This document shows, in pieces, positions 9,925-19,879 of a stretch of 64,000 nt of DNA (the first letter of the stretch is position 1; each line of letters starts with the position of its first letter). Source of the stretch: Arion vulgaris. Lineage: Eukaryota > Mollusca > Gastropoda > Stylommatophora > Arionidae. Location: NCBI GenBank assembly GCA_020796225.1, contig CM036755.1:46294306-46358305 (forward strand). Reading direction: 5' to 3'. Below the pieces are notes generated by a model. It saw only the letters and a list, made by a program, of their open reading frames with translations, made no database searches and had not been told where the DNA came from. The translations under genes were made by a program, and so were the position numbers.

Positions 9925-10135
9925 ATTCTTCTTCTTCACCTTTTTACTCCCAACGGAGCACAGGTCTTCAACAAACTTCTTCCAGCTCTTCTTCTCTCTA
10001 CCATCCCTACCATGTTTTACCTATCCTTTTCATATGTCTCCAGCTCTTTTCTTCAGATATGTCATGTCATAGGGCCTTCCCATACTCCTCTTTCCCTGCG
10101 GGTGCCAAAACATTGCATGTCTTGAAATGCTTCGG
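9925..10135 (-). pseudogene. LINE fragment (RT C-terminal region)
   Basis: It is the counterpart of 47325-47545: both contain CTCCCAACGGAGCACA, AAACTTCTTCCAGC, CTACTCCTCTTTCCCT-type text and GTCGGT. In reverse it encodes a degraded RT C-terminal stretch. It ends at the AT-rich array. Confidence 0.55.
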
Positions 10136-10139
10136 TCGG

Positions 10140-10290
10140 TATATATAGAATTTTCACCATATATATATAAATTTTCACCATATATATACATAAATTTTCA
10201 CCATATTTATATATAAATCTTCACCTATATATATATAATTCAATTATATATATAATAATTTCACCTATATATATATAAATTTAACAATAG
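10140..10290. repeat. AT-rich tandem repeat (~19-30 bp unit)
   Basis: About five copies of AATTTTCACCATATATATA-like units, degenerating to TTTCACCTATATATATA. Confidence 0.8.
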
Positions 10291-10599
10291 ATGTCAAACC
10301 AGACTGATAAAAGATATCCAAGGATAGTGTGTACATAGGGCGTGGAATATACTTTCTTGCTCTAAGATATTACTTTACTATCTTCTCTCTACAAACACAT
10401 AGTCACTGCAGTACTCGCCTCTTGTTACATATTGTCAAAGGAAAGTAGAAGGGTGGGGGATTTCATCAGGGCCCACTTTCTTCAGGCAAACTGCCCAGTG
10501 CTCTCTGGTGCTGGTGTCATTGTTGATTGAAAGATTGACCGTATTTGTCAAATGATTTTCTGTATTTGATAGCTGAAAGTTAGAGGTCTCTGCGACTAG

Positions 10600-10840
10600 T
10601 ATAGCATTTGATTTGCGTTCCATATGTTGGGAGTTTGAAACCAGACCACCGTTTAATCCACGAAGGCATTTTCAGAGCAACTAGGATTGTTGCCGGAGCT
10701 ACGGTGTTCATCCTTTGTGCAATACTCTCGGCAGCTGGCGTACCATTTCTGTGTAGAGAGACAGAGCCATGAGATAAAACCCGGTGCAATATGTCAATCC
10801 TTCGGTTTTAGACTTTTAAGATCTCTGCAACTCCTTGTTC
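10600..10840 (+). repeat. SINE-F copy (tRNA-headed)
   Basis: It contains GGATTGTTGCCGGAGCTACG, TGTGCAATACTCTCGGCAG, TTTCTGTGTAGAGAGACAG and CAATCCTTCGGTTTTA, matching SINE-F at 25.3 kb and, reversed, 22.7 and 30.9 kb. The tRNA-like head is eroded in this copy (GGGAGTTTGAAACCAGACC). Confidence 0.75.
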
Positions 10841-10929
10841 TGTGTTCCACAGTTGGAGACGTCATGAAGGTAACATGTTGCTCTGATCAGTGTATGATTA
10901 GTTTACCCACGAATTATTGTATATATCTC

Positions 10930-11390
10930 CGTTCTATAACCTTTCCAGCATCTTCCATTTTCTTCTTCTTTTGTCGTCACACTGCTACCTGGTTGTTGTT
11001 CAGTGTCGTGGTTTTCTGTTTTTGTCTTGCACTGTTCTGGTGGCTTGGGTGATTGTTATTTTGCTCTTTCACAGGATTCTGTTATGTCATCTAACCATCA
11101 TTTTCGTGGTCTTCCTCTTGCCTTCTTTCCCAATGTTCTGTTGTAGAAGACTTTGTATACTGTGGAGTTTGGATGCATTCTTATTAAGTGGCCAAACCAC
11201 TTCATTCTTTGTTTCTCAATGTAATTCAAGCAAGGTTCTGTGCCAACTTTCTTTCTTATGCTGATGTTGATGACTCTGCCTTTTCTGGTGTTGTTGGTAA
11301 CTTATCGCAGGCAACGCATTTCACATTTAGTTATTTTTTTATGACTGCACTTTACTCATTGTCCATGTTTGGCTCTGGTAACACAAAGTA
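10930..11390 (-). pseudogene. LINE RT 3' region
   Basis: Its reverse complement encodes CIEKQRMKW-type, FGHLIRMHPNSTVYK and an Arg-rich GRPRK patch, and near 11385-11340 the TKTWTMSK-like segment shared with 3.4 and 21.5 kb. It is interrupted by stops. Confidence 0.75.
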
Positions 11391-11554
11391 GGTATCAACC
11401 TCAATAGTGGCATTAAAAAACATATAATAACATAACTAAATGATAACATAAACATAACTTTAGTTTTATAACAGATGATAACATAATGTAAGACACATTG
11501 GAACATGAATAAACATCAACTAAAGGAAACTGTCGTTACTGCATGTAGTATCAT

Positions 11555-11655
11555 TTATTAGGGCGGTGTAGGACAGGTGGAACGAGAGCCTGAGGAAGTT
11601 AATGGCTAGTGCAGTCGCCACGAAGCTATTCAGGTTAGAATTTTTCCTTTAAAAC
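11555..11655 (-). repeat. SINE-N 3' fragment
   Basis: GGGCGGTGTAGGACAGGTGG and AGTGCAGTCGCCACGAAGC are the reverse of the 3' half of SINE-N at 34170-34425. The head is missing. Confidence 0.6.
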
Positions 11656-11694
11656 ACAAAACATAACATTGTACGTATCTCTAGCCGGTGTAAC

Positions 11695-11815
11695 GGAGTT
11701 GGTGCACTACAACTGAGTTAGTCCTGTGTAAGAAATAGATCGGAGCACACATGATTACTTACAGAAGTGCAATGATGATGATCTATCAATCATTGCAATG
11801 TTATTCAACGCTATA
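11695..11815 (+). repeat. SINE-G 3' end
   Basis: TGTGTAAGAAATAGATCGGAGCACACATG followed by ACAGAAGTGCAATGATGATG and ATCTATCAATCA matches the end of SINE-G seen at 17.7 and, reversed, 23.45 kb. In 5' of it only GTAGC..GGTGC-like text is left. Confidence 0.65.
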
Positions 11816-11949
11816 ATAGATTTTTGTGCAAGCTTTGTCAAGAAACAACAAGAGCAACATAATAGCACGCACGTCCTTCATTCAGTGCAAATTTGATCAA
11901 GTTTTTAGAACTTCTGTTGTAAAAATAAAAATCGTAAACTTCTGCCCTA

Positions 11950-12530
11950 ACTGTGTCCACGTACCAAGCGCCATTCTGAGGGATGCATTTAGTTTGACAA
12001 GTAGCATGACAATGGAAGTACCGGCGGTGACTAAGGCACTACTCTGGCTGGAGTCACAAAACTATACACATACGTGCATTCTGATGGATTCATTGAGTAT
12101 GATCTGTAAATTGGAGGTTGGTTCGGTGCACAGGCAATGGACTGAATCATTACAAGCGTCAACAATTTGTAAAATTACATTTATCTTCGTTCCGGGGCAT
12201 ATGGGTGTCGAAGGTAATACGAGAGCAGACATGCTAGCTGGCTCTGATTCCATATAAGGGTGTCAGTCAATGGATAGAACTGACATCCTGAACACCCTCA
12301 TAGAATGTGGCCGTAAACAGGATTGTAATTTAAAAAATCCACGTCAACTACTAGATTTCAAGAACTTGGATTAAAGATTGGAGTAGCCAGAACAGCACAA
12401 CAGGTACATGAGAAGGTTCATCAATCAACATCGAACTGGTACGGTCAGTCACTGGACACTGTTAGAGATACTGCAAAGGAGATCAGGACACCTATGGACA
12501 TGTCCGGAGTGCAATGAAGATATTTCTAAC
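11950..12530 (+). pseudogene. LINE RNase H domain and C-terminal zinc-finger-like tail
   Basis: The frame ending at 12257 reads MEVPAVTKALLWLESQNYTH, then ILMDSLSMICKLE, then FVPGHMGVEGNTRADMLAGS. These are the catalytic Glu (E.PAV..AL), the Asp of 'DS.S' and the final His..Asp of an RNase HI domain as carried by I-superfamily LINEs. After stops and a frame change, FINQHRTGTVSHWTLLEIL and HLWTCPECNEDI follow (12410-12530), the Cys-containing tail also found at 53.7 kb and, reversed, at 60.8 kb. The RT domain is absent. Confidence 0.8.
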
Positions 12531-12664
12531 TGAAACTGAAAACAAGCGCACATTTTCTTGATAAACAATAACAATGCAATATGTAATAAGATTTATAAAA
12601 TATTTCACATAAAAATAAATTTATGTCTATAATTTCAATCGACATTAAAACATAGAAAGGCATG

Positions 12665-12812
12665 TTTCTTAAACATGAAAGGATGTTTGAGACGCACATA
12701 ATGGACAGTTAGTTGATCATGGCAGATGTTTGAGACGCACATAATGGACTGTTGATCATGGCAGATGTTTGAGATGCACATAATGGACAGTTAGTTGATC
12801 ATGGCAGATGTT
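12665..12812. repeat. 43-bp tandem repeat, ~3 copies
   Basis: The unit GTTTGAGACGCACATAATGG + ACAGTTAGTTGATCATGGCAGAT is repeated three times; the middle copy has a short deletion. No link to a known element was seen. Confidence 0.85.
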
Positions 12813-12959
12813 TGCATATGATGTTTTTCAAACGATTAATTTCAATGTTTGACTTTTTGAGATTATGCATTTTCCAAAATGTAGTATTCCCAAACTGTGT
12901 AGAGTCAAGGATGTGCTATTCTGAGAACAGTATTACGATCCAGTCATCAACATTAAACA

Positions 12960-13745
12960 CCAGCGTCTCCAGTCAACGGACAACTTTGCTTATCTTGGCA
13001 GCCTCCTATCCAGATCGGCAAACATAGATTCTGAGGTCCACAATAGGATATCCAAAGCCAGTGCTGCGTTCGGAAGGTTACGTGTCACTGTGTGGGAACG
13101 GAAGGGGATAAGCATAGTCACAAAGCTGAAAGTTTACCAGGCCATAGTGCTAACAACGCTGCTGTACGCAAGCGAGACATGGACAGTGTATAGCAGACAC
13201 GCAAGAAAATTAAACCATTTCCACACAAGCTGTCTACGCAGAATACTAAAAATAAACTGGCAGGACAAAATTCCAGACAGCGAAGTCCTCACAAGAGCAA
13301 AGATCCCAAGCGTCAACACCCTGTTGCAGAAGGCCCAACTGAGATGGGTCGGTCACGTTGCTCGAATGCCTGATAAACGCATCCCAAAACAGTTGATGTA
13401 TGGCGAGCTTGAAGGGGCAGACGTTTAGCTGGTGGACAGAAAAAACGCTTTAAAGACACTAAAGTGTCTCTGAAATGCTTCGATATAGACAATACGTGCT
13501 GGGAATCCCTTGCGCAAGATCGCCAAATGTGGCGCTGTAACAACAAAGAGGAACCCGAATAGCTGAGAATCATCGTATTGTTGAGTCACAGAGAAAACGA
13601 GCAGCGCGAAAGACAGAGCACACAACACGCACATGTCTAACCTTGATCATGTATGCCCCACCTGTGGTCGGGGATTCTGTTCTAGGATTGGACTCTACAG
13701 TCACCTCCGCACACACCAGAGAGGTGCAACAGTACACGTCTGAGA
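12960..13745 (+). pseudogene. LINE ORF2 C-terminus ending in a C2H2 zinc finger
   Basis: The plus-strand frames read DNFAYLGSLLSRSANID, ISKASAAFGRLRVTVWERKG, YQAIVLTTLLYASETWTVYS and FHTSCLRRILKINWQDKIPD, the RT thumb and C-terminus. These continue through VGHVARMPDKRIPKQLMYGE (stop at 13428) and, after a frame change, RQMWRC-like text. At 13630-13743 another frame gives HVCPTCGRGFCSRIGLYSHL then RTHQRG and a stop, a perfect C-x2-C-x12-H-x3-H finger. Frame breaks near 13430 and 13560 make it non-functional. Related, more degraded tails occur at 17.2-17.5 and 40.2-40.5 kb. Confidence 0.85.
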
Positions 13746-13884
13746 TTGTTGTCATCATCGCTTGCGATGGACGGCTATTATATTCTGAAATTAAACTGTT
13801 CTGAATTTTTACTATACCAAATGATTCCTTTTGAAGTTGTACTATTTCAATACTGCAGTATTCCTACATTGTGTCATTCCAACG

Positions 13885-14165
13885 TTCCACTATTTCGATT
13901 AATTAATGACATGCATGTATGTGCATGTCCGGGTTCAATTTCACAGGAGCATGGAATATGTTTCCGGTAGTAACGTCTCCCAGGTTGACCCATACTCAAT
14001 TTGGCACCAGGAAATGTACTGGGAAGAAGTAAAGGAGGCAGGCGTGATGTTGACCACATTACCCATCGTGTGCTGAAAGATAGCAAAATACGGACCTAAC
14101 AGTGTATTACCCAATATGCCTCGAGGTATGAAAAAGGATTCCTTTACTTTTCTAGGCACTTGCTG
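13885..14165 (+). repeat. SINE-I copy (tRNA-headed)
   Basis: The box-B-like GGGTTCAATTTCAC at about 13930 is followed by GGTTGACCCATACTCAA, GGCACCAGGAAATGTACTGG, AAGTAAAGGAGGCAGGC and ACCCATCGTGTGC, matching in reverse the copies at 35.1 and 42.9 kb. The end carries ATACGGACCTAAC and the ATGAAAAAGG terminal segment. Confidence 0.75.
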
Positions 14166-14362
14166 AAATCAGTTATGACTAGCAGACAAATATCTCTTTT
14201 TACTGGCAAACTGTTAAAGTCACATTGACATACATTTCAATTCACATCGACATATATTCAAATTCACATTGGCAAATATGCATATTCACATCGGGCGATT
14301 TTGGACAAAAACACATATATACAGTATTACATAAGTAAGCAAAAAATGAAAACTCATCATCA

Positions 14363-14880
14363 TCAAATAGCTTGTCCTGAGCAGAACTTTGTCACCCCAA
14401 CAGTCCTCCGGAATTTCTCTCTCTTACAGGCTAGATGCCCCACCTCTGCATTCGTAATGTTTAAACCATCAGTTAGATTCTGAATCCATCTTCTCCGTGG
14501 TCTTCCTCTTCTCCTCTTTGCCGGTATGCCTCCTTCCATGATGGTCTTCTCCAGTCCTTCGTGTCTTTTTATATGTCCAATATACTTCCATTTTCTCTTT
14601 CTTATTTGTAGCATTAGCCAGTTTTCTTTGATTTTGAGTTATCTCCGGATAGATCTATTTGTTCTCTTCTCTGTCCATCATATATGGAGGACTCTTCTGT
14701 AACACTTATATTCAAAAGCACATATATGTTTTTCCGCTTCCTTAAAGAGGCATTGTCCATGCTTCACACACATACGTTGCCACTATGAATATGCATGATC
14801 TTAGTATTCTGATCTTTGTTTTCCAATCAGCTACATTCCATACTGTTTTTAGCTGTTTAATTTTTTGCAAAGCCATGTTT
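14363..14880 (-). pseudogene. LINE RT 3' region (RGRPRRRW type)
   Basis: The minus-strand frame gives MLQIRKRKWKYIGHIKRHEG, LEKTIMEGGIPAKRRRGRPR and RRWIQNLTDGLNITNAEVGH, the C-terminal part of a LINE RT that recurs at 20.1, 24.8, 37.6 and 48.6 kb. Further upstream (14640-14880) a degraded segment continues towards the RT thumb. The tail ends at CAAATAGCTTGTCCTGAGCA (14364-14383), the shared 3' end of this family. Confidence 0.85.
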
Positions 14881-15210
14881 GAATACTGAATAATTAAATA
14901 ATAAAAATGATAATGAATTATTATTTTCTTGCTTGCTTATGTAGTAATATATATACGTGTCTGTGTCCAAACCGCATATTTAATTAGTATTGCCGCAGCC
15001 TCCCTACGGTTTTTTCCAGAGCTGATCTGATCCGAACTGGCCACCTCAGATTTGTAGGATTCCGTACAACGCATCTGCAGACATTGAAATTGACATCAAC
15101 AAACATTCAAATTCACGTCTAGAATATATTCACTTGAAGTAAAAGAAGAGGGTGAGAAGATGACAGAATTCCAGACTTTTCATCCTTTTTGAAAAAGAAC
15201 ATGATTGTTA

Positions 15211-16374
15211 TCAATGATCTGATGGTGTTGTCGATGATTCTGACAATCCGGAACTTTCGCTCATAGCTCTGGACATTCCCAAACGAGGGTGTTCTACTCC
15301 ATTAGGTGGTGGAGGGAATACGCCGCTGAGAAGATCAGGTCTTTCAACTTTAGTCACGTGAACAAAACAAACCGGTTGAGAAATGTCCACCTTTTTGGGA
15401 GGTTTGTATTTCTGTTTGGTTTTGTCTTTCTTTTTCTTTTTACTTAAATTCAATAAATCGTCGTCTGCGTTGACTGTAAGGCTTCGAACGGCGTCAGCAA
15501 ATTCAGTTGCTGCTTTCTCTTCATCAAAGCTTAGGCCGATCAATCTGGTGGAGTCGGTGGAGAGAGTGATGGTATGGAAGCTGGCATGTGGTGTCTTGTA
15601 TTCTGTGAAGTGGTTGAACTGATCTTGCCACAAGGTGAAGCCAGTTCCCTTTTCTGCTAAAACAATTCTCAGACGCTTTTCTCTGATATGTTCTCCTGTA
15701 TCTAAGATAAGTGCAGGGATACCAGTTTTGGAAAATTCCCACTCCTCTTTAGAAAAGTCGGAAGGATCTAGCGGTGTTTGGTTCTCTGAAGGTCTAGGCT
15801 TTTTATCTTTGGGCACTTTGTTACTAACTTGTGGACTGTGTGTGGTGGTGGTAGTGTTTCTTCCCTTCGTTTTCGGAGCAGACACGTAGAGATTTGCTAA
15901 AGACCTGCAGACTCGTACTTCTGTCTTGTGACTGCGATAGAAGATGTCAACTTGATTAATATTCTCTTCCGTGATTCCCTCAACGACAGGACGTACGTAC
16001 GCGCTACTTGAAGTTTGATCCGGAAGTGACCCAGTTATGTCGGAAACATCCGAAGAAGAATCGGAAAATGCCGAACTAGTACCATTAGCCTTACTAGCTT
16101 GTGATTCAATATTAGCTATGGTAACCTGTGTAGTCATGTTGTGTGTTTGAAGGTTGTCTGGCGATGCGTATTTCGTCTGTAGTCTTTGCACTCCGTCCAA
16201 TTCTGTCTCAAATTCGTGAACGTAATTTAATTTCTGTTCTGAATCGTTTTTGACTAAATCACCTGTGGAAGAAAATGTTACACCGTCTTTGAATGATGGA
16301 CTTACACGACTACTGGTTGCACTCTGTAGCACTGGATTCGAAATGTATATCTTATGTTGCTTCTCTTTAGACAT
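15211..16374 (-). CDS. WASP-N-terminus-like protein: EVH1/WH1-like domain, basic stretch and CRIB-like motif; intronless
   Basis: The ORF has 387 codons and no frame damage. The start at 16374 is bounded by an in-frame TAA five codons upstream. Residues 1-140 are Ser/Thr-rich and probably disordered. Residues about 143-170 (VDIFYRSHKTEVRVCRSLANLYVSA) and 210-300 (WEFSKTGIPALILDTG...GFTLWQDQFNHFTEYK...) look like a split EVH1/WH1-type PH fold, with the two parts parted by a low-complexity insert at 170-208. A lysine-rich run (312-328, KKKKKDKTKQKYKPPKK) leads into ISQPVCFVHVTKVE at 331-344, which fits the CRIB pattern ISxPxxFxHxxxV. After it come GVFPPPPNG and a Ser-rich C-terminus. WH1-basic-CRIB is the order in WASP/N-WASP, where the basic-CRIB part binds phosphoinositide and Cdc42; the actin-nucleating VCA end is absent here. 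A signalling adaptor role is inferred; exact orthology is not known to me. Lack of introns could mean a retrogene. Confidence 0.75.
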   Translation of the reverse strand: MSKEKQHKIYISNPVLQSATSSRVSPSFKDGVTFSSTGDLVKNDSEQKLNYVHEFETELDGVQRLQTKYASPDNLQTHNMTTQVTIANIESQASKANGTSSAFSDSSSDVSDITGSLPDQTSSSAYVRPVVEGITEENINQVDIFYRSHKTEVRVCRSLANLYVSAPKTKGRNTTTTTHSPQVSNKVPKDKKPRPSENQTPLDPSDFSKEEWEFSKTGIPALILDTGEHIREKRLRIVLAEKGTGFTLWQDQFNHFTEYKTPHASFHTITLSTDSTRLIGLSFDEEKAATEFADAVRSLTVNADDDLLNLSKKKKKDKTKQKYKPPKKVDISQPVCFVHVTKVERPDLLSGVFPPPPNGVEHPRLGMSRAMSESSGLSESSTTPSDH

Positions 16375-17050
16375 TCTATTATGTGTTTAAAGTCAACATA
16401 ATGTTTCTAAAACTGGTAAAATTCTAGTACACACTTTACAAACCTCTGATCACAATTTGAAATTAACTAATAAACTACAGAAAGCCGAATTCACTAATAG
16501 TTCGATTGTAGCAATGATTAATTAGTTATAAATTTACATAATATACGCGGAATGGTGTACCATCGTTTTGATAAAATTGGCATGTGCCCTTCAGACGTGT
16601 TAGATAATTGAACTGGAAGTACTAAGTACGTGAATGACGTGTGAAAGATGGCCGTCCTCTTCTATAACATCATAGTGATACTGCAAATATTATAGCATCA
16701 TGATTGACTATGAGATAGCACATGCGTGTTAAGAACGGAGCTGACGTACTAAACGATGACCAGTTCTTGTTGATGAACTATAAAAGCTTGTAGTATAATC
16801 CAGATTAAGGAAGAAATGATGTATCCATAGGCGTGTCCACAGTACTCACGTCTGTTGTCGTGTCATTAGATCAGAAAGTGTAATCTTGTTTTGGATCTGA
16901 AAATACAGAAAACAATGCGCGTTAACTCTCACAATACGACAAGCCACATGCCAAACCTTTCTGGAAGCACTAATTATTTCACAATGCATATCATGAATCA
17001 CAACGATAAATACTTGCCTATTTTACTTCTTAGTGTTTCTGTTGTATCAA
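16375..17050. promoter_or_regulatory. Upstream region of the WH1-like gene; no repeat recognised
   Basis: This is one of the longest tracts in the window without a recognisable transposon piece, consistent with constraint near a gene's 5' side. I see no convincing core promoter motif oriented to the gene; a TATAAAAG at about 16780 faces the other way. Confidence 0.3.
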
Positions 17051-17054
17051 ATTC

Positions 17055-17150
17055 GGGCTTGGATGACTTGGTAAACCTAGTTCAACTCCGTACCTCTAGT
17101 CTACAAAGCAAGTGTACTAACCACTATGCTATCGAGGCTCTCTAGTGTGC
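17055..17150 (-). repeat. tRNA-like SINE head
   Basis: Its reverse complement has a box-A-like TAGCATAGTGGTTAGTACAC and a box-B-like GGAGTTGAACTAGG at tRNA spacing. There is no intact cloverleaf acceptor stem or 3' CCA context, so it is a SINE head rather than a tRNA gene. Confidence 0.55.
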
Positions 17151-17179
17151 GTATGCTGATGATGATGATGCTCGTCCAT

Positions 17180-17490
17180 CACGGGTTAGGATGACCACAA
17201 TTTTCATCCAAGAGAATGTAGTTGCGTTGTGTTTATCTGTATGTACGTAGATGACTAGTGAGCCCGATGAGGACTTGAAATGTTCTTGTACATGTGGGCA
17301 AGATATACTGGCGCTTTTTCGAGGGAAAAGGGTTTTTCAAGCTAGCGCTTTTTCTACTTTTTTTGATGTTTTGTCCCATCCGTGCTGTTCTACCTGCATC
17401 ACATGCCGAAGAACCGTGTCAAAGAAGTGTACGCCAGGCTGATCTGTCTTGAGCAACATTCTCCCAGTTGTCGACATATATGCCAAAGCT
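17180..17490 (-). pseudogene. LINE C-terminal tail (zinc-finger lineage)
   Basis: Its reverse complement reads GIYVDNWENVAQDRSAWRTL followed by GRTARMGQN, matching MKSFGIDVDNWKNIAQDRS... at 40.4 kb. The zinc finger region is degraded. Both copies share the downstream stretch TGACTAGTGAGCCCGATG. Confidence 0.65.
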
Positions 17491-17509
17491 GTCGACATCT
17501 ATGTGTATA

Positions 17510-17790
17510 CTAGGAGTTAATGGTAAGCATACGCTCATACAATCAGTAGTATGTTGCACGTAAAAGAACCATTGTCAGTTAAAAATTGTTAAGATTAGGC
17601 TGCAAAGCGGCTTCCTGAACATAAATCAGTACACACAATTAAAATAAAATTATGACAATATTCTGACAATCTTCAAAATTACGTATGAGACCCTGGCAGG
17701 TGCTACGCAGTTTCTGCACTTCTTCTGAGATCTTCCTGCGTAAGAAAGAAAGGATATTCATATTCACTAAAGTGTATTGATGATGGTCCT

Positions 17791-17822
<32 letters not shown>

Positions 17823-17825
17823 TAT
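17510..17825 (+). repeat. SINE-G 3' part with CAAT tail
   Basis: GCACGTAAAAGAACCATTG, AGACCCTGGCAGGTGCTACGC and TCTTCCTGCGTAAGAAAG match SINE-G at 27.3-27.5 kb. The copy ends in GTATTGATGATGGTCCTATCAATCAATCAATCAA, giving the family's (CAAT)n tail at 17791-17822. Confidence 0.75.
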
Positions 17826-17929
17826 GTTCATTACATAGCATCTTCAACATGACCGCTTTTCTATTTTCTTTTTTGTTTGTTTGTGTTTATTTTTATCTAA
17901 CAAGTTACCTATTCTTGTTGTCTTTGGGC

Positions 17930-18040
17930 CAATTCCTTTTCTCTCGTCTGGAACGTCGAGTGTGGGATTGAACCCACAACCCTTCTTTGTCGGGGTCGAT
18001 AGGCAACCGCATATGCATCACATCAGGACCATGCGGTATG
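17930..18040 (-). repeat. SINE-H fragment (tRNA-headed)
   Basis: GAACGTCGAGTGTGGGATTG, AACCCACAACCC and TCGGGGTCGATAGG are the reverse of a tRNA-like head with box B GGTTCAATCCCACACTC, as in the plus-strand copy at 41.3 kb. It is cut at 18050 by SINE-B. Confidence 0.6.
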
Positions 18041-18050
18041 TTTTCTCAGT

Positions 18051-18305
18051 CTTCTTCTCCTCCTTTGCGTTTGTTCTTTATGACCAATTTTAATCACTCT
18101 TTGTGATATAATTGATCTTTGTCAAGAACGTGTATACGTTGCACATTGGCTTTGTAGGCCCCTAAATGCATAGACGTCTACACGTTTAGGACACATGCAT
18201 CCAATTTCAGTCAAACCTCCTTAGTCGCCTCTAACGACTTTCGTGGCAGGTAACAGTGGTTCTATTCTTCACACCCCAAATTTGGGCCCCGGTAACCAGT
18301 CGGGC
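18051..18305 (-). repeat. SINE-B copy with perfect TSD
   Basis: A full-length reverse copy runs from the CTTCTTCTCCTCCTTTGCG tail to the CCGGTAACCAGTCGGGC head. The 11-bp TSD GTTTTCTCAGT is identical on both sides (18040-18050, 18306-18316). Confidence 0.92.
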
Positions 18306-18509
18306 GTTTTCTCAGTATGATACAAGTATTCGAAATGACGCCCCTTAAATTTTTTCTTTAAAATAATCTTCAATTGTAATTTTGATTTTGCTGCTTATGC
18401 CGCCCTCTTACGGTCCCGCCTGATGCGGCCGCCTCTCTAAATCATAGCCCGACACTGTCCTGCATCACACTAATCCGTCCCACCAGCTATTGTATAGCGG
18501 TGAGCAAAT

Positions 18510-18640
18510 TGACTTTGGACTAGGCTCTGCAGTGGAGGACAGAGCACGCATGGGAATGCCCCATGAAACATGACGTTAATAGCATAACATAACATAACAT
18601 AACATAACATAACATAACATAATACAGCAAGCAATATTCT
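18510..18640 (+). repeat. CATAA-tailed repeat with (CATAA)n microsatellite
   Basis: CTGCAGTGGAGGACAGAGCACGCATGGGAATGCCCCATG is followed by GACGTTAATAG and about eight CATAA units (18588-18630). The reverse partner is at 6950-7065, and a weaker one ends in AACATAACATAACCC at 22200. Confidence 0.65.
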
Positions 18641-18937
18641 CAGAATATTAATTCGGTATTTTTTTAGTTCGGTTATTTAACGACATCGCTTTGATTGTTC
18701 CAATAATGAGAACTTAATTCTTTCACAACTCTCCACGACTTTAGTGGTCAGCCAGACAAGTCTGTAGGGAGAATCAATTTCAATCCAGATTATGAATTCT
18801 CTAATTTAATTTACTATTGAAAGGACAAAGACATCAATATCTGGACTTCTGATTTGTGTCAGTCATTAGACAGTCAACATTTAGATAAACAAAAATATAA
18901 CAAAATAAATATATATATGTATAGTAAAATATCCTGG

Positions 18938-19183
18938 GGTGGCGTCTGTGGCTCAGGGGATAGTGACTCGGTCTATTAACCCCGACGTTCCGAGTTCGAA
19001 TCACGCTGGACAGTTTGGTTGCAAATTGTTTCGCGTGGATTTTTACAAAAGGAACGCCCATTCAGAAAGCAATGGCAAACTACTGAACGTAATAATGCCT
19101 AGAAAAATCACAAACAGCGTTGAAAAGCTGGGGTTGTATTCGCAAAGTCCTGTAAAGGATATACAATTAACTTTTTTTTTTAG
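18938..19183 (+). repeat. SINE-E copy inserted in a LINE
   Basis: The tRNA-like head (box A TGGCTCAGGGGATAGTGAC, box B GAGTTCGAATCAC) is followed by the SINE-E body and a T-rich end. The TSD AATATCCTGG is identical at 18928-18937 and 19184-19193, and it belongs to the LINE sequence RISWT that continues to the right. Confidence 0.9.
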
Positions 19184-19500
19184 AATATCCTGGACAGATA
19201 AGAGAGAAAAACAAAGACATCCTACAAGACCAGCTTATCAAGGAGCATTGGCTTATAAATAACATCATGTTACAGAAGATGAAATATTTTGGTACGCTAA
19301 ACTTAACAGTGGTTTGGAGAGAACGGTAATGGAAGGCATTGTTCCTGAAGGACGAGGCAGAGGACGACCAAGATGAAGGTGGCAGCAGGACATCAAAGAA
19401 ACCTTGACGATGACGTTATAATGGGTGGGAGAGCTTGCTTGATACAAAGAGTTTTTCAGGCGGATTAAAGTGATTAAAGTGACGTTCCGGAAGGGACATG
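19184..19500 (+). pseudogene. LINE RT 3' region (target of SINE-E)
   Basis: It encodes RISWTDKREKQRHPTRPAYQ (RT C-terminus) and then, with breaks, a stretch resembling GLERTVMEGIVPEGRGRGRP and the tail GACGTTCCGGAAGGGACATG. A reverse relative is at 47095-47330 and another plus copy at 38.75-39.24 kb. Confidence 0.8.
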
Positions 19501-19502
19501 TT

Positions 19503-19505
19503 AAT

Positions 19506-19557
<52 letters not shown>

Positions 19558-19592
19558 GACAGAGAGAGAGAGAAAGAGATGAGAGAGATATT
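19503..19592. repeat. (TA)n then (GA)n microsatellite
   Basis: About 24 TA units (19505-19553) are followed by AGAGAGAGAGAAAGAGATGAGAG. They lie directly after the LINE 3' end. Confidence 0.95.
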
Positions 19593-19879
19593 AGAGAATT
19601 TCAGTACATAAATAAATATTAGAATGTCAACTCTATCCATTGGCTGATCCACTGGTATAGTGGCAGAGCCAGCTAGCCTGTCTGATCATATTCACTATAT
19701 ATCACAATATATAAAATAATAATACAATACGATTAAGAGTAGTAAGTCGTGGGGTTGGCGTCCCTTCAATGGGAAACGAACAAACAGCTACAGAAGCAGA
19801 GACAACCCAATCTGTTCATGATTGAGTGGATATTATTTTGGCCTATACCTTTTGCATCTTTGGAAGCGACGAAGATTAA

